From positions 1 to 24,792 of the forward strand of contig CAZEER010000031.1 of assembly GCA_964511215.1 (NCBI GenBank): DNA of 24,792 nucleotides, read 5' to 3'. Below, piece by piece: positions 15,479 to 24,730 of the stretch (position 1 is its first letter; every line of letters starts with the position of its first letter). The position numbers and the translations under genes are program-made. The DNA comes from CAZEER01 sp964511215. Lineage in GTDB: Bacteria; Fidelibacterota; Marinisomatia; Marinisomatales; UBA1611. The notes beneath the pieces were generated by a model. The model was not told the DNA's origin. It worked only from the letters and a program-made list of their open reading frames with translations, and ran no database searches.

Positions 15479-17320
15479 ATGGGAAAAACATTTAAAACAA
15501 TTGATGAAGCAGTTATTCGGTTTGCAGGTGATTCTGGGGATGGCATGCAGTTAACTGGAGGACGCTTTACAGAAACAACAGCTATAGTAGGGAATGATCT
15601 AAGTACCCTTCCAGATTTTCCTGCAGAGATTAGGGCACCAGCTGGATCTTTAGCTGGTGTAAGTGCTTTCCAGCTTAAATTTTCATCTCGTGACATTCAT
15701 ACTCCAGGCGATAAGCCGGATGTTTTAGTTGCAATGAATCCTGCCGCTTTAAAGGTGCACCAAAAAGATATCATTCCTGGCGGTACTATAATTATTAATA
15801 CAGATGCATTTTCAAAGAAGAATTTGAATTTTGCTGGCTATGAAACAAACCCTGTTGAAGATGGATCTCTTGATGATTATTTTGATGTTATTCTTATAGA
15901 GATGAATAAGATGGTAACTGCTGCCTGCGAAGGACTTGATTTATCAGGTAAGCTAGTCCTAAGGACTAAAAACTTTTTTGCTCTGGGTGTGTTGTTCTAC
16001 ATGTACGATAGACCTTTGGATGCAACGGAAGCTTGGTTAAAGAAAAAGTTTTTTGGGAAGGATGCAATTATTGAAGCTAATACAAGGTCAATGCATGCTG
16101 GTTACAATTATGCAGATACAACAGAAATATTTCAAACTCGTTTCAAAGTAGAGAAAGCATCGCTACCATCTGGGGTGTATAGAAATATAAATGGCAATTA
16201 TGCAACATCGTTAGGTTTATTAGCAGCATCTGAAAAATCTGGACTAGATCTTTTCCTTGGCAGTTACCCTATTACACCTGCAAGTGATATACTACATACA
16301 CTATCATCATGGAAAAATTTTGGCGTAAAGACTTTTCAGGCTGAGGATGAGATTGCTGGTGTAACATCTGCAATTGGTGCAGCTTACACAGGTAATTTGG
16401 CAGTCACAACAACTTCGGGGCCAGGTATTGCTCTAAAAGGTGAAGCAATTGGTCTGGCAATTATGACGGAATTACCTTTAGTTGTAATCAATGTTCAAAG
16501 AGGAGGCCCTAGTACGGGTTTACCAACAAAAACAGAACAATCAGATTTAAATCAAGCACTCTACGGCCGAAATGGAGAAGCTCCAATGCCTGTAATTGCA
16601 GCTGCGACACCTGGGGATTGCTTCTATGCTGCTTATGAAGCTTGCAAAGCCGCTGTAAAACACATGACCCCTGTTATGTTATTGAGTGATGGCTATCTTG
16701 CAAATGGGTCTGAACCTTGGAAGATTCCTCAAGTAGATAATCTTGAGAATTTTGATGTGAAATTTGCGGAGATGCCTAACGCGGATGGAGATTTCTTACC
16801 TTATTTGAGAGATGAAAATACATTAGCAAGACCTTGGGCTGTACCTGGGACTGCCAGATTGGAGCATAGAGTAGGTGGTATAGAAACCGCTGAGAATACA
16901 GGACATGTGAGCTATGACCCAGAAAATCATCATAGAATGGTTACCCTACGACAGGAAAAAGTCAACCGTATCCAAAATGATATTCCTGAGACAAAGGTTT
17001 TTGGTGAAAGCAATGGTGATCTGCTTATTCTGAGTTGGGGTGGAACTTTTGGTGCTTGCAGATCAGCTTCTGAAACATTGCAGGATGATGGATATAAAGT
17101 ATCTCATGTGCATTTACGTTGGATCAGTCCACTACCAAAAGATTTAGGTGAAATTTTAATTCATTTTAATCATGTGTTAATTCCTGAAATTAATCTTGGT
17201 CAATTATTAAGATTAATCCGATCGGAATATCTAGTAGATGCAAAAGGTTTAAACCTTGTAAGAGGTCGACCTATCGGTTCAGCAACTATCATTGAGACTA
17301 TTAAACAAACTTTAGGATAA
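15479..17320 (+). CDS. korA: 2-oxoglutarate:ferredoxin oxidoreductase, fused gamma-alpha subunit
   Basis: Subunit of a 2-oxoacid:ferredoxin oxidoreductase, most likely for 2-oxoglutarate, linking succinyl-CoA and 2-oxoglutarate in the oxidative or reductive TCA cycle. Residues about 10-190 are the gamma domain (VIRFAGDSGDGMQLTGGRF, RAPAGSLAGVSAFQL). The alpha part begins near 235, with YPITPASDILHTL at 263 and TTTSGPGIALKGEAIGLA. The motif GGPSTGLPTKTEQSDLNQAL, near residues 341-360, with GRNGEAP after it, is typical of KorA. The 613-aa fusion is the usual two-subunit Kor layout. korB follows after 7 bases. The substrate is inferred from family and from the neighbouring fumarase; pyruvate or another oxoacid cannot be fully excluded. 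Confidence 0.9.
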   Translation: MGKTFKTIDEAVIRFAGDSGDGMQLTGGRFTETTAIVGNDLSTLPDFPAEIRAPAGSLAGVSAFQLKFSSRDIHTPGDKPDVLVAMNPAALKVHQKDIIPGGTIIINTDAFSKKNLNFAGYETNPVEDGSLDDYFDVILIEMNKMVTAACEGLDLSGKLVLRTKNFFALGVLFYMYDRPLDATEAWLKKKFFGKDAIIEANTRSMHAGYNYADTTEIFQTRFKVEKASLPSGVYRNINGNYATSLGLLAASEKSGLDLFLGSYPITPASDILHTLSSWKNFGVKTFQAEDEIAGVTSAIGAAYTGNLAVTTTSGPGIALKGEAIGLAIMTELPLVVINVQRGGPSTGLPTKTEQSDLNQALYGRNGEAPMPVIAAATPGDCFYAAYEACKAAVKHMTPVMLLSDGYLANGSEPWKIPQVDNLENFDVKFAEMPNADGDFLPYLRDENTLARPWAVPGTARLEHRVGGIETAENTGHVSYDPENHHRMVTLRQEKVNRIQNDIPETKVFGESNGDLLILSWGGTFGACRSASETLQDDGYKVSHVHLRWISPLPKDLGEILIHFNHVLIPEINLGQLLRLIRSEYLVDAKGLNLVRGRPIGSATIIETIKQTLG

Positions 17321-17327
17321 AAAACTT

Positions 17328-18335
17328 ATGAGTAAAGTAGAAGCACCACAATTGACAAAAAAAGATTTTGTTTCAGATCAAGCAGTGCGTTGGTGTCCAG
17401 GATGCGGAGATTATGCAATTCTAGCTCAGGCTCAAAAACAAATGCCTACCTTTGGCAGAAAGCGTGAAGAATTTGTCTTTGTTTCGGGTATTGGTTGTTC
17501 AAGCCGGTTCCCTTATTATATGGATACCTATGGCTTTCACTCAATCCATGGAAGAGCTCCCGCAGTTGCCACCGGAGTAAAAATAGCAAACCCTGATCTT
17601 TCTGTGTGGGTTGTTACGGGTGATGGTGATGGGCTATCTATTGGAGGTAATCATTTTATGCATGCCCTTCGCAGGAATATGGATTTAAATATATTAATGT
17701 TTAATAATAGAATATATGGATTAACAAAAGGTCAATATTCACCTACTTCTGAAGTTGGTAAGGTGACAAAAGCTTCACCCTATGGTTCAATTGATAATCC
17801 TTTGAATCCTCCATCTCTTGCGCTAGGTGCGCAAGCTACATTTGTCGCTAGGACTATTGACCGTTGGCAGAAACATATGGCAGAAATGATGGAGAGGTCA
17901 TATCATCATGATGGTGGGTCTTTTATTGAAATATACCAAAATTGCAATATTTTTAATGATGGTGCATTTGAAGATTATACAGGATCAGAGAAATTGGATA
18001 ATGTTATTGAACTAAAAAATGGTGAGCCAATGCTATTTGCAAAAGAGACAAAAGGTCTGAAGTTAGAAGGATCTAAGGCGATAGTTGTTGATATGGGAAA
18101 GTATAGTGTAGATGATATTCTAGTTCACGATGAAACCGATCTTGAACTTGCTCATATAATAGCGAATTGGACATTAAACCCTAACTTACCTGAACCGATA
18201 GGCGTTATTTACTCTATTGATAAACCAACTTATAACCAAGATATGATTGACCAAATCAATTACGCTAAAGGAAAAAAAGGGGATGGTAAAGTCCAAGATT
18301 TGCTTAATGCTGGAGATACCTGGACAGTAGATTAA
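17328..18335 (+). CDS. korB: 2-oxoglutarate:ferredoxin oxidoreductase, beta subunit
   Basis: Catalytic TPP-binding subunit, 335 aa, paired with the upstream fused KorA. Cysteines C23 and C26 (WCPGCGDY), C57 (GIGCSS) and C206 (YQNCNIFN) fit the ligands of the single 4Fe-4S cluster of beta subunits. The TPP motif is GDGDGLSIGGNHFMHALRRN (98-117), closed by MFNNRIYGLTKGQYSPTS. No ferredoxin-like delta subunit is fused or adjacent, as in other KorAB enzymes of aerobes and facultative bacteria. An AGGA lies 10 bases before the ATG. It needs Fe-S clusters, so the suf genes nearby would supply it. Confidence 0.93.
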   Translation: MSKVEAPQLTKKDFVSDQAVRWCPGCGDYAILAQAQKQMPTFGRKREEFVFVSGIGCSSRFPYYMDTYGFHSIHGRAPAVATGVKIANPDLSVWVVTGDGDGLSIGGNHFMHALRRNMDLNILMFNNRIYGLTKGQYSPTSEVGKVTKASPYGSIDNPLNPPSLALGAQATFVARTIDRWQKHMAEMMERSYHHDGGSFIEIYQNCNIFNDGAFEDYTGSEKLDNVIELKNGEPMLFAKETKGLKLEGSKAIVVDMGKYSVDDILVHDETDLELAHIIANWTLNPNLPEPIGVIYSIDKPTYNQDMIDQINYAKGKKGDGKVQDLLNAGDTWTVD

Positions 18336-18337
18336 CA

Positions 18338-19735
18338 ATGAGCACACGCACTGAGAGTGATAGTCTAGGAAAAGTTGAGGTGCCATCAGATCGCTATTAT
18401 GGTGCCCAAACACAAAGGTCTTTTGAAAATTTTAAAATAGGTGATGAAAAGTTCTCTAGGGAATTTATTAGAGCGTATGGTATTCTTAAAAAAGCAGCAG
18501 CAACAGTTAATCATAGTTTTGGTAATCTGGAGCAGCCTGTTCTTAATGCAATTCACCAAGCTTCAGATGAAGTAATTAACGGCAAATTGGACGCACATTT
18601 TCCCTTGGTAGTCTGGCAAACAGGAAGTGGAACCCAAACAAATATGAACTTTAATGAAGTTATTGCGAATAGGTCTATAGAGATCATGGGAGGTACTCTA
18701 GGTAATAAGAGCCCTGTCCATCCCAATGATCATGTAAATATGAGCCAATCTACTAATGATACCTTCCCTACAGCAATCAATATAGCTGTTTCAGAGACTG
18801 TTAATCATCAATTAATCCCTGCTTTAAAAGGTCTCAGAAATTCGCTAAATAAAAAAGCCACTGAGTTTGAATCCATTATCAAGTTAGGCCGTACACACCT
18901 CCAAGATGCAACACCCTTAAGCTTGGGGCAAGAATTCTCAGGTTATGTTTCAGCAATAGATCATGGGTTGAGTCGTCTTAAAAAATCATTAGATCATTGT
19001 TATGAAATAGCAATGGGTGGAACGGCCGTTGGCACAGGCATTAATTCAACATTGGGTTTTGCCGAAGAAATTGCAAAGGAAATTTCCAACCTAACAGGTC
19101 TCCCATTTAGAACTGCTCCCAATAAATTTGAGGCATTAGGTGGGCAGGATTGTATAGTTGCATTATCAGGTTCTTTAAAAGTTATTTCATGTTCATTATT
19201 TAAAATTGCAAATGATTTACGTTGGTTAGCAAGCGGGCCAAGAAGTGGTATTGGAGAAATTACTTTGCCTGCTAATGAACCTGGATCATCAATAATGCCA
19301 GGTAAGGTAAATCCAACGCAGTGTGAGGCTATGACTATGCTTTGTACGCAGGTTATGGGAAATGATACAACTATAACAGTTGCTGGTGCATCAGGGAATT
19401 TTGAGCTGAATGTTTATAGGCCGGTTCTTGCCTATAATATATTACAATCTATACGATTACTAACTGATGGTACTAATTCATTTGTAAAAAATGCAATTAA
19501 TGGCATTAGGCCAAATAAACAACGTATTGAAAATAATCTATTTAATTCTTTGATGCTTGTAACAGCATTAAATCCTCATATTGGTTATGATAAAGCTGCA
19601 AAAGTAGCTAAAAAAGCCTATAATGATCAGACTACATTAAGAGAGGCAATTGTTGAACTGGGCTATTTATCAGGTGAAGAATTTGATCGTTTTGTTAAAC
19701 CTGAAGAAATGATCTATCCTAAAGAAAAAGACTGA
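18338..19735 (+). CDS. fumC: Class II fumarate hydratase
   Basis: Interconverts fumarate and malate in the TCA cycle; class II enzymes need no Fe-S cluster. The 465 aa match E. coli FumC (467). Signature elements are GSGTQTNMNFNEVIANRS, MSQSTNDTFPTAINIAV, GRTHLQDATPLSLGQEF with H187, and PGSSIMPGKVNPTQCEAM with S317. These residues correspond to E. coli H188 and S318. The fumarase-specific NEVIANR separates it from aspartase and argininosuccinate lyase. It begins 2 bases after the korB stop, so korA, korB and fumC probably form one operon of TCA-cycle steps. Confidence 0.96.
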   Translation: MSTRTESDSLGKVEVPSDRYYGAQTQRSFENFKIGDEKFSREFIRAYGILKKAAATVNHSFGNLEQPVLNAIHQASDEVINGKLDAHFPLVVWQTGSGTQTNMNFNEVIANRSIEIMGGTLGNKSPVHPNDHVNMSQSTNDTFPTAINIAVSETVNHQLIPALKGLRNSLNKKATEFESIIKLGRTHLQDATPLSLGQEFSGYVSAIDHGLSRLKKSLDHCYEIAMGGTAVGTGINSTLGFAEEIAKEISNLTGLPFRTAPNKFEALGGQDCIVALSGSLKVISCSLFKIANDLRWLASGPRSGIGEITLPANEPGSSIMPGKVNPTQCEAMTMLCTQVMGNDTTITVAGASGNFELNVYRPVLAYNILQSIRLLTDGTNSFVKNAINGIRPNKQRIENNLFNSLMLVTALNPHIGYDKAAKVAKKAYNDQTTLREAIVELGYLSGEEFDRFVKPEEMIYPKEKD

Positions 19736-19819
19736 ATCAATTATTTATAATAACATTAACCTATATTCCTTTCAATATCTTATTTTTGGATACCAAGGAG
19801 TAAAGTATATTTCTTAATA

Positions 19820-21946
19820 ATGCAACCAACCATTAATTTAAAAAAGATTATTATACACTGTTTTCTTATTGTCTTGGCAGGGTTAATAACAGTAGTGGCT
19901 TTTATTATTTTTATATCAAGAGATCTTCCTTCTCTTGAACAGCTTGAAAATTATGATCCAGATTTAGTTACTCGTATTTATTCTTCTGATGGAAAAGTAT
20001 TAAATGAATTATTTGTTCAAAAAAGAGTATTTATTGAGTTGGATAAGATTCCTGAGCATATGCAATTGGCTCTTGTATCTTCAGAAGACAGGAAGTTCTT
20101 TAAACATTGGGGTTTATCAATTAGAAGTGTTGCTCGTGCAATTATGATCAATACGTTATCTCTGAGTTACCGTCAGGGCTTTTCTACATTAACTCAGCAG
20201 TTAGCTAGAAACCTTTATAAATCTGTAGGTTTTGAAGATAGTATTTTAAGGAAACTGAAGGAGGTAATTACGGCAATTCAGATTGAAAGAACATATACAA
20301 AGGATGAAATTATTGAAATGTATTTAAATACAGTACATTTTGGGCATGGAACTTATGGAGTAGAAGCTGCGACAAAACGGTTTTTTGGTAAAGAATCGCA
20401 GTATTTGGATATTGATGAATCAGCTCTGCTTGTAGGACTCCTACCTGCTCCAGCAAGTTATTCTCCGATTCATCACCCAGACCGTGCAATTCGTCGTCGA
20501 AATACAGTATTAAGGTTAATGCGGGATCAGAATTACATCACTAAGAATGAATATCAAGAAAATAGAGCAAAATCATTAGAATCAATTCAATACACACCAA
20601 AAAGAGGAAGTGCTCCCTATTTTACTGAATATGTTAGAAGAATTCTAGAAAAGCAAGATACTGCTCTTAATATCAATATCTACAGAGACGGATTGAAAAT
20701 TTATACCACTTTGGATTCAAGACTACAAGCAATTGCTGAACAAGCAGTGATAGAAGCAGTAATAGATGATCAAAAACGTTTAAATAAGCGACTATTTAAT
20801 AACAGAGATGAATTTGAAAATTTAGCATATTTAACTGTATATCCTGAAGATAGTCTAAAAATCATGATGGAAGGTGGTGCTCAATTGTATAAGGATTTGA
20901 GGGATAAACTTCTTGTTCAATGTGCTTTTGTCGCATTGGATCCTAACACTGGTGGAATCTTAGCAATGGTGGGTGGTAGACCTGACTACCATGATCAATA
21001 CAATCGCGCTGTTCAAGCAAAACGTCAACCCGGTTCAGTCTTCAAACCATTTGTTTATACAACAGCATTAGATAATGGTTATCCAGTTACGGAACAACTG
21101 CTTAACCAACCGGTGGTATTGAATATACAGAATATGGATGGGACTTGGGTAAAATGGAAACCTCAGAATTATGATGGGAGTACAGGTGGTTTAACAACCT
21201 TTCGTGAGGGTTTAAGAAAATCATTAAATCTTATTTCAGTAAGGATGGTACAACAAGATATTGCCCCCGCTGAACAAGTTAAACAGATGGCAAAAAGAAT
21301 GGGTATAAATACTGATATCAGAGCTGTTGATGCTATCGCATTAGGAACTTCGGAGGTTTATCCGATAGAAATAGTTTCTGCTTATTCAGCCCTTTCTAAT
21401 AAAGGTGTTTACTCCAAACCTTTTGCAATTACAAAGATAGAAGATAGATATGGAAATGTAGTTAAAGAATATTTTCCCGATAGGAAAGAAGTTCTGAGTG
21501 AAGAAACTGCATATTTAATGACAAGTTTAATGCAAACAGTTATGGATAGAGGTACTGGAGGTAGTGCTCGCTGGAAATATAAGTTTAACCGTCCAGCTGC
21601 TGGAAAGACGGGAACCACGCAGGGATGGAGTGATGCTTGGTTTGTTGGCTTTACTCCTCAAATTGCTGCAGGTTGTTGGTTTGGTGTAGATGATTTTAAA
21701 GTTCCTCTTGGCCCTGGTCAGGATGGTAGCAAAGCAGCATTGCCAGCTTGGGCAAAATTTATGAAAGGCGCCCATGATACACTTGATTTTGCAATTGAAA
21801 ACTTTGATAAACCTGCGGGTATTTTAGATAAGGAAATTTGTAGTGTTACAAAGAGAGTTCCTCTACCAGCATGTCCTGTTGAGGTAGAGATATTTAAAAA
21901 TGGGACAGAGCCTATGCAAAGGTGTAAGGTTCATCGGACTATTTAA
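19820..21946 (+). CDS. mrcA: Class A penicillin-binding protein (PBP1A-like)
   Basis: Bifunctional peptidoglycan glycosyltransferase and transpeptidase, anchored in the inner membrane, 708 aa. One transmembrane helix spans about 10-31. The GT51 domain has the catalytic E89 in SSEDRKFFKHWG, then RQGFSTLTQQLARNLY and KDEIIEMYLNTVHFG. The transpeptidase domain has the active-site S406-x-x-K409 (PGSVFKPF), S468-L-N470 and K596-T-G (AGKTGTTQGWSDAWF). Every catalytic motif is present, so it should be active. An AAGGAG lies upstream but 19 bases from the ATG, too far for a standard SD, and no in-frame start fits it better. The 84-bp gap after fumC shows no terminator. Its stop is 5 bases from that of the convergent phosphorylase gene. 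Confidence 0.95.
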   Translation: MQPTINLKKIIIHCFLIVLAGLITVVAFIIFISRDLPSLEQLENYDPDLVTRIYSSDGKVLNELFVQKRVFIELDKIPEHMQLALVSSEDRKFFKHWGLSIRSVARAIMINTLSLSYRQGFSTLTQQLARNLYKSVGFEDSILRKLKEVITAIQIERTYTKDEIIEMYLNTVHFGHGTYGVEAATKRFFGKESQYLDIDESALLVGLLPAPASYSPIHHPDRAIRRRNTVLRLMRDQNYITKNEYQENRAKSLESIQYTPKRGSAPYFTEYVRRILEKQDTALNINIYRDGLKIYTTLDSRLQAIAEQAVIEAVIDDQKRLNKRLFNNRDEFENLAYLTVYPEDSLKIMMEGGAQLYKDLRDKLLVQCAFVALDPNTGGILAMVGGRPDYHDQYNRAVQAKRQPGSVFKPFVYTTALDNGYPVTEQLLNQPVVLNIQNMDGTWVKWKPQNYDGSTGGLTTFREGLRKSLNLISVRMVQQDIAPAEQVKQMAKRMGINTDIRAVDAIALGTSEVYPIEIVSAYSALSNKGVYSKPFAITKIEDRYGNVVKEYFPDRKEVLSEETAYLMTSLMQTVMDRGTGGSARWKYKFNRPAAGKTGTTQGWSDAWFVGFTPQIAAGCWFGVDDFKVPLGPGQDGSKAALPAWAKFMKGAHDTLDFAIENFDKPAGILDKEICSVTKRVPLPACPVEVEIFKNGTEPMQRCKVHRTI

Positions 21947-21951
21947 CCATT

Positions 21952-23232
21952 CTATAGGATTAATTCTAGTGGCTTTCCTTTATTTCCAATATTGAATGTA
22001 TCAAGTAATAAATGGGAAACTTTTTCTAGACGAATTAAATCAGAATTAAATACACGATATAAGGGGTCATTGTATTTTACCTCATCACCTACCTTTTTAT
22101 AGAATTCAATTCCAGCAGTATAATCTAGTTTATCATCAGGTTTTTTATAGCCACATCCGAGATCTAAAAGTGCCCACCCTATCTTTTCAGTATCCATAAA
22201 ATTAATTATACCACTCTTATTAGAGTGCACCAATTGTTCATATTTTGGTTTTGTGATATTTTTAAAATCGTCTAATTGTCCTCCCTGTAAATTCACCATT
22301 GACTTGAAATATTTCAGAGCTTTTTTCGAATCTATTAATGCTTGCATTTTTTTTAGGGCAGCATTTTTATCATTTACTATGCCTGCCTGTAAAAATAAGT
22401 GTGATCCTAATTCAAAAGTTATTCTCATGGTATCATTAGGCCCATTTCCATTGAGACATTCAAGCGCTTCAGTTACTTCACATGCGAGACCTGCAAATCT
22501 TCCAAGGGGCTGATCCATGCTACTGAAAACTATGTTTATTTTTATATCATAGAATGTCCCAATATTTGTAATAAGCCTACCCAAACTAATAGCGTCTTTT
22601 TTTGTTTTTAAAAATGCACCATTTCCTATTTTTATATCCATAACTAAACCTTGAATACCTTCTGCAATTTTCTTACTTAAGATTGAACTACAAATCAGCG
22701 GCAATGAAGGTACGGTACCAGTAAGGTTTCTTAAGGAATAGATTTTTTTGTCTGCTGGAGCAATTTTATTTGATTGTACAACGATTGCACATCTATTTTT
22801 AATTATCCAGTCTTTGAATACCTCCATTGATGGATTAGTATTTATATTAGGTATCGATTCAATTTTATCCACTGTTCCACCTGTAAAGCCTAATCCTCGT
22901 CCAGCGATCATTGGAATTTTTAATCCACCAGCAGCCATTAACGGAGCTAATATAAGAGATACTTTATCTCCAATACCCCCAGTAGAATGTTTATCAGCAA
23001 TATATTCTTTAGAGTTTTCAAAATTTAGAATTGAACCAGATTGAAGCATTACATCTAATAAAACAAAGGTCTCACGATCGGACATTCCCTTGAAATAAAT
23101 TGCCATGAGCAATGCTGACATTTGAGAATCAGTTATAGATCCAGATAAATACTCTTTAATGAAATAATTTAATTCATTTTTACTAAGTGCTTGACCATCT
23201 CGTTTTTTTGAAATTATATCTGCAGGGATCAA
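21952..23232 (-). CDS. deoA: Thymidine/pyrimidine-nucleoside phosphorylase
   Basis: Salvage enzyme that splits thymidine, deoxyuridine or uridine with phosphate into base and (deoxy)ribose-1-phosphate. The 426 aa show ADIISKKRDGQALS at the N-terminus, the phosphate-binding KHSTGGIGDKVSL (81-93) and GRGLGFTGGTVDKIESIP (111-128). The start is TTG at 23230-23232. It overlaps the stop of the permease gene as TTGA and has a strong AGGAG 6 bases upstream, and it yields the normal family N-terminus. Thymidine-specific DeoA and broad-specificity Pdp cannot be told apart here with certainty. With the dCMP deaminase it is one of two pyrimidine genes in the window, though far apart. Confidence 0.92.
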   Translation of the reverse strand: MIPADIISKKRDGQALSKNELNYFIKEYLSGSITDSQMSALLMAIYFKGMSDRETFVLLDVMLQSGSILNFENSKEYIADKHSTGGIGDKVSLILAPLMAAGGLKIPMIAGRGLGFTGGTVDKIESIPNINTNPSMEVFKDWIIKNRCAIVVQSNKIAPADKKIYSLRNLTGTVPSLPLICSSILSKKIAEGIQGLVMDIKIGNGAFLKTKKDAISLGRLITNIGTFYDIKINIVFSSMDQPLGRFAGLACEVTEALECLNGNGPNDTMRITFELGSHLFLQAGIVNDKNAALKKMQALIDSKKALKYFKSMVNLQGGQLDDFKNITKPKYEQLVHSNKSGIINFMDTEKIGWALLDLGCGYKKPDDKLDYTAGIEFYKKVGDEVKYNDPLYRVFNSDLIRLEKVSHLLLDTFNIGNKGKPLELIL

Positions 23233-24593
23233 ATTGTACTCCTATTTTTAAAAAAAGAAAAAATTGAAGAGGGAGCTCGTTCACGTATTGTATATATTAT
23301 AAGATATATTGCAATTGGCAAAAATACTAGATTGGGAGTCCACATACCTATTCCTGGAGAAACAAAATTTCTGTCTGCTAGTTCTTCACCTATTATAAGA
23401 AGAATATAGTATAATAGAAAAAAACCAATACTGAAGGATGTACTTACCGCAAAACCACCACGCTTTGCCATGACACCTAAAGGTGCACCTAGAAGGACAA
23501 ATAAAATACAGGCTATTGGGATAGAAAATTTTTTGTGAGCTTCAACAGAATATTTATTACGCCCTTTTTTATAGCTTGTAATAAGAGCAAATTCATTTTT
23601 CAATTGGCGCTCCAAACTACGCAATTGCCTGTTTTTTTTATTTATTGCACCTTTTAGAATGTTTGTATCTGATCTGATTGAATCTTGCGTCATTTTTATA
23701 ATTTTTAATCCATTTTCTAGAGAATTAGGTGAAATACTATCTCCAATAGTTCTGTAAAATGCCCCCATAATCCGAGTATTTACAACTCTTAGTTTATTCT
23801 CGTAGCTCCCAATTTTATCAAAAATCATGGGTATTGTCATTTCTCTATCAGTTCTGTTAGATGAATCTCTTCGATTTAAAAGGATATCATCGGCAGGGAT
23901 GAGAATCCGATGCTCATCAAATATAATTCGACGGTAATTAGAATAATCCCTGTTTTCAAGTTCATGAATTTCACCATCATATAATGTTAGCAAAAAAGCA
24001 TCTGCTAATGTTGAGAGGTTACCAGTTTTAGAATATATGCTAGTTTGAGATTCTTTCTGACCTTTAGAAAAAATGCGAACATCAGACATAACGTCCCCTT
24101 CCTTATCACTGATAATCATACTGTAATCAGGAATATTATCCAGAAAAATTCCAGGTTCTATATTGATATCCGGTCTTTTTCGATAGATATCTCCTGAAAG
24201 TAAACGAGCCTTAAAATTCATTTCTGGGAGTATTAGATTATTAAATGTTATTAGGAATAGGGCAATAATTGTACCAAACAATAAAGGTGAACGCAGGATC
24301 ATTAAAAACCCAATTCCGGAAGACCTCATTGCATTAATTTCATTGTCTTCAGATAATTTCCCAAAAGTTGCCAAGGTTGCTAAAAGAACGGCCATGGGCA
24401 CTGATAATGCAATAATCCATGCAAGATTTAAAAATAAATATTCTAAGATTACTAGAATATCAAGGCCTTTGCCGAGGAATCGATCAACAGCTCTTAATAA
24501 AAAATTAATGAAAAGTAGAAAGGTGATAATTAATAAGGAAATGATAAATGGTAGAATCATTTCGCGAATAAGATATTTATCAATAAGACGCAT
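23229..24593 (-). CDS. LptF/LptG-family lipopolysaccharide export permease
   Basis: Inner-membrane subunit of the Lpt system, which lifts lipopolysaccharide out of the membrane with LptB ATPase, 454 aa. The N-terminus MRLIDKYLIREMILPF is typical of LptF/LptG. Helices lie at about 12-34, 47-76 and 98-122. A long periplasmic jellyroll-type region spans about 130-350, with a charged, helix-prone stretch at 292-345. The C-terminal helices (about 357-375, 383-402 and 418-436) carry the family's FVLLGAPLGVMAKRGGFAVS. F and G cannot be told apart from a single gene. Presence supports a diderm cell with LPS. It overlaps the phosphorylase start by 4 bases. Confidence 0.9.
   Translation of the reverse strand: MRLIDKYLIREMILPFIISLLIITFLLFINFLLRAVDRFLGKGLDILVILEYLFLNLAWIIALSVPMAVLLATLATFGKLSEDNEINAMRSSGIGFLMILRSPLLFGTIIALFLITFNNLILPEMNFKARLLSGDIYRKRPDINIEPGIFLDNIPDYSMIISDKEGDVMSDVRIFSKGQKESQTSIYSKTGNLSTLADAFLLTLYDGEIHELENRDYSNYRRIIFDEHRILIPADDILLNRRDSSNRTDREMTIPMIFDKIGSYENKLRVVNTRIMGAFYRTIGDSISPNSLENGLKIIKMTQDSIRSDTNILKGAINKKNRQLRSLERQLKNEFALITSYKKGRNKYSVEAHKKFSIPIACILFVLLGAPLGVMAKRGGFAVSTSFSIGFFLLYYILLIIGEELADRNFVSPGIGMWTPNLVFLPIAIYLIIYTIRERAPSSIFSFFKNRSTI
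23238..23243 (-). promoter_or_regulatory. Strong Shine-Dalgarno of the TTG-started phosphorylase
   Basis: AGGAGT on the minus strand, inside the 3' end of the permease gene; the AGGAG core is 6 bases before the TTG start. It is the best SD match in a window where most genes have none, and it decides the start. Confidence 0.7.
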
Positions 24594-24606
24594 ACTTAAA
24601 ATTACA

Positions 24607-24634
24607 ATTATACTATCTTTAATTATTATTCAAA
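24607..24634 (-). promoter_or_regulatory. Possible promoter of the permease-phosphorylase pair
   Basis: Minus-strand TTTGAA (24634-24629) and TATAAT (24612-24607) with a 16-base spacer lie just before the ATG at 24593. The predicted leader would be under 10 bases, almost leaderless. Confidence 0.4.
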
Positions 24635-24678
24635 TAAGTAATTTGCTTAAGTTAATTTTCTTCGAAACCGTATAGAAG

Positions 24679-24684
24679 TATAAT
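24679..24684 (+). promoter_or_regulatory. Possible -10 box ahead of tRNA-His
   Basis: TATAAT lies 46 bases before the tRNA in the otherwise featureless gap between the permease gene and the tRNA. No convincing -35 box is present. Confidence 0.25.
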
Positions 24685-24730
24685 AACTTCCCCTGCTTTA
24701 ATTCAGCTGAAAGTTGGACTAAAGTTGCAT

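Noticed and set aside
15463..15696. 77-codon minus-strand open frame
   Set aside because: Antisense to the korA 5' end, whose protein sequence is clearly conserved.
24343..24675. 110-codon plus-strand open frame
   Set aside because: Antisense to the permease gene; no recognisable motif, basic low-complexity product.
24702..24711. Palindrome TTCAGCTGAA upstream of tRNA-His
   Set aside because: Only 10 bp and isolated; no gene or regulator suggests a use.
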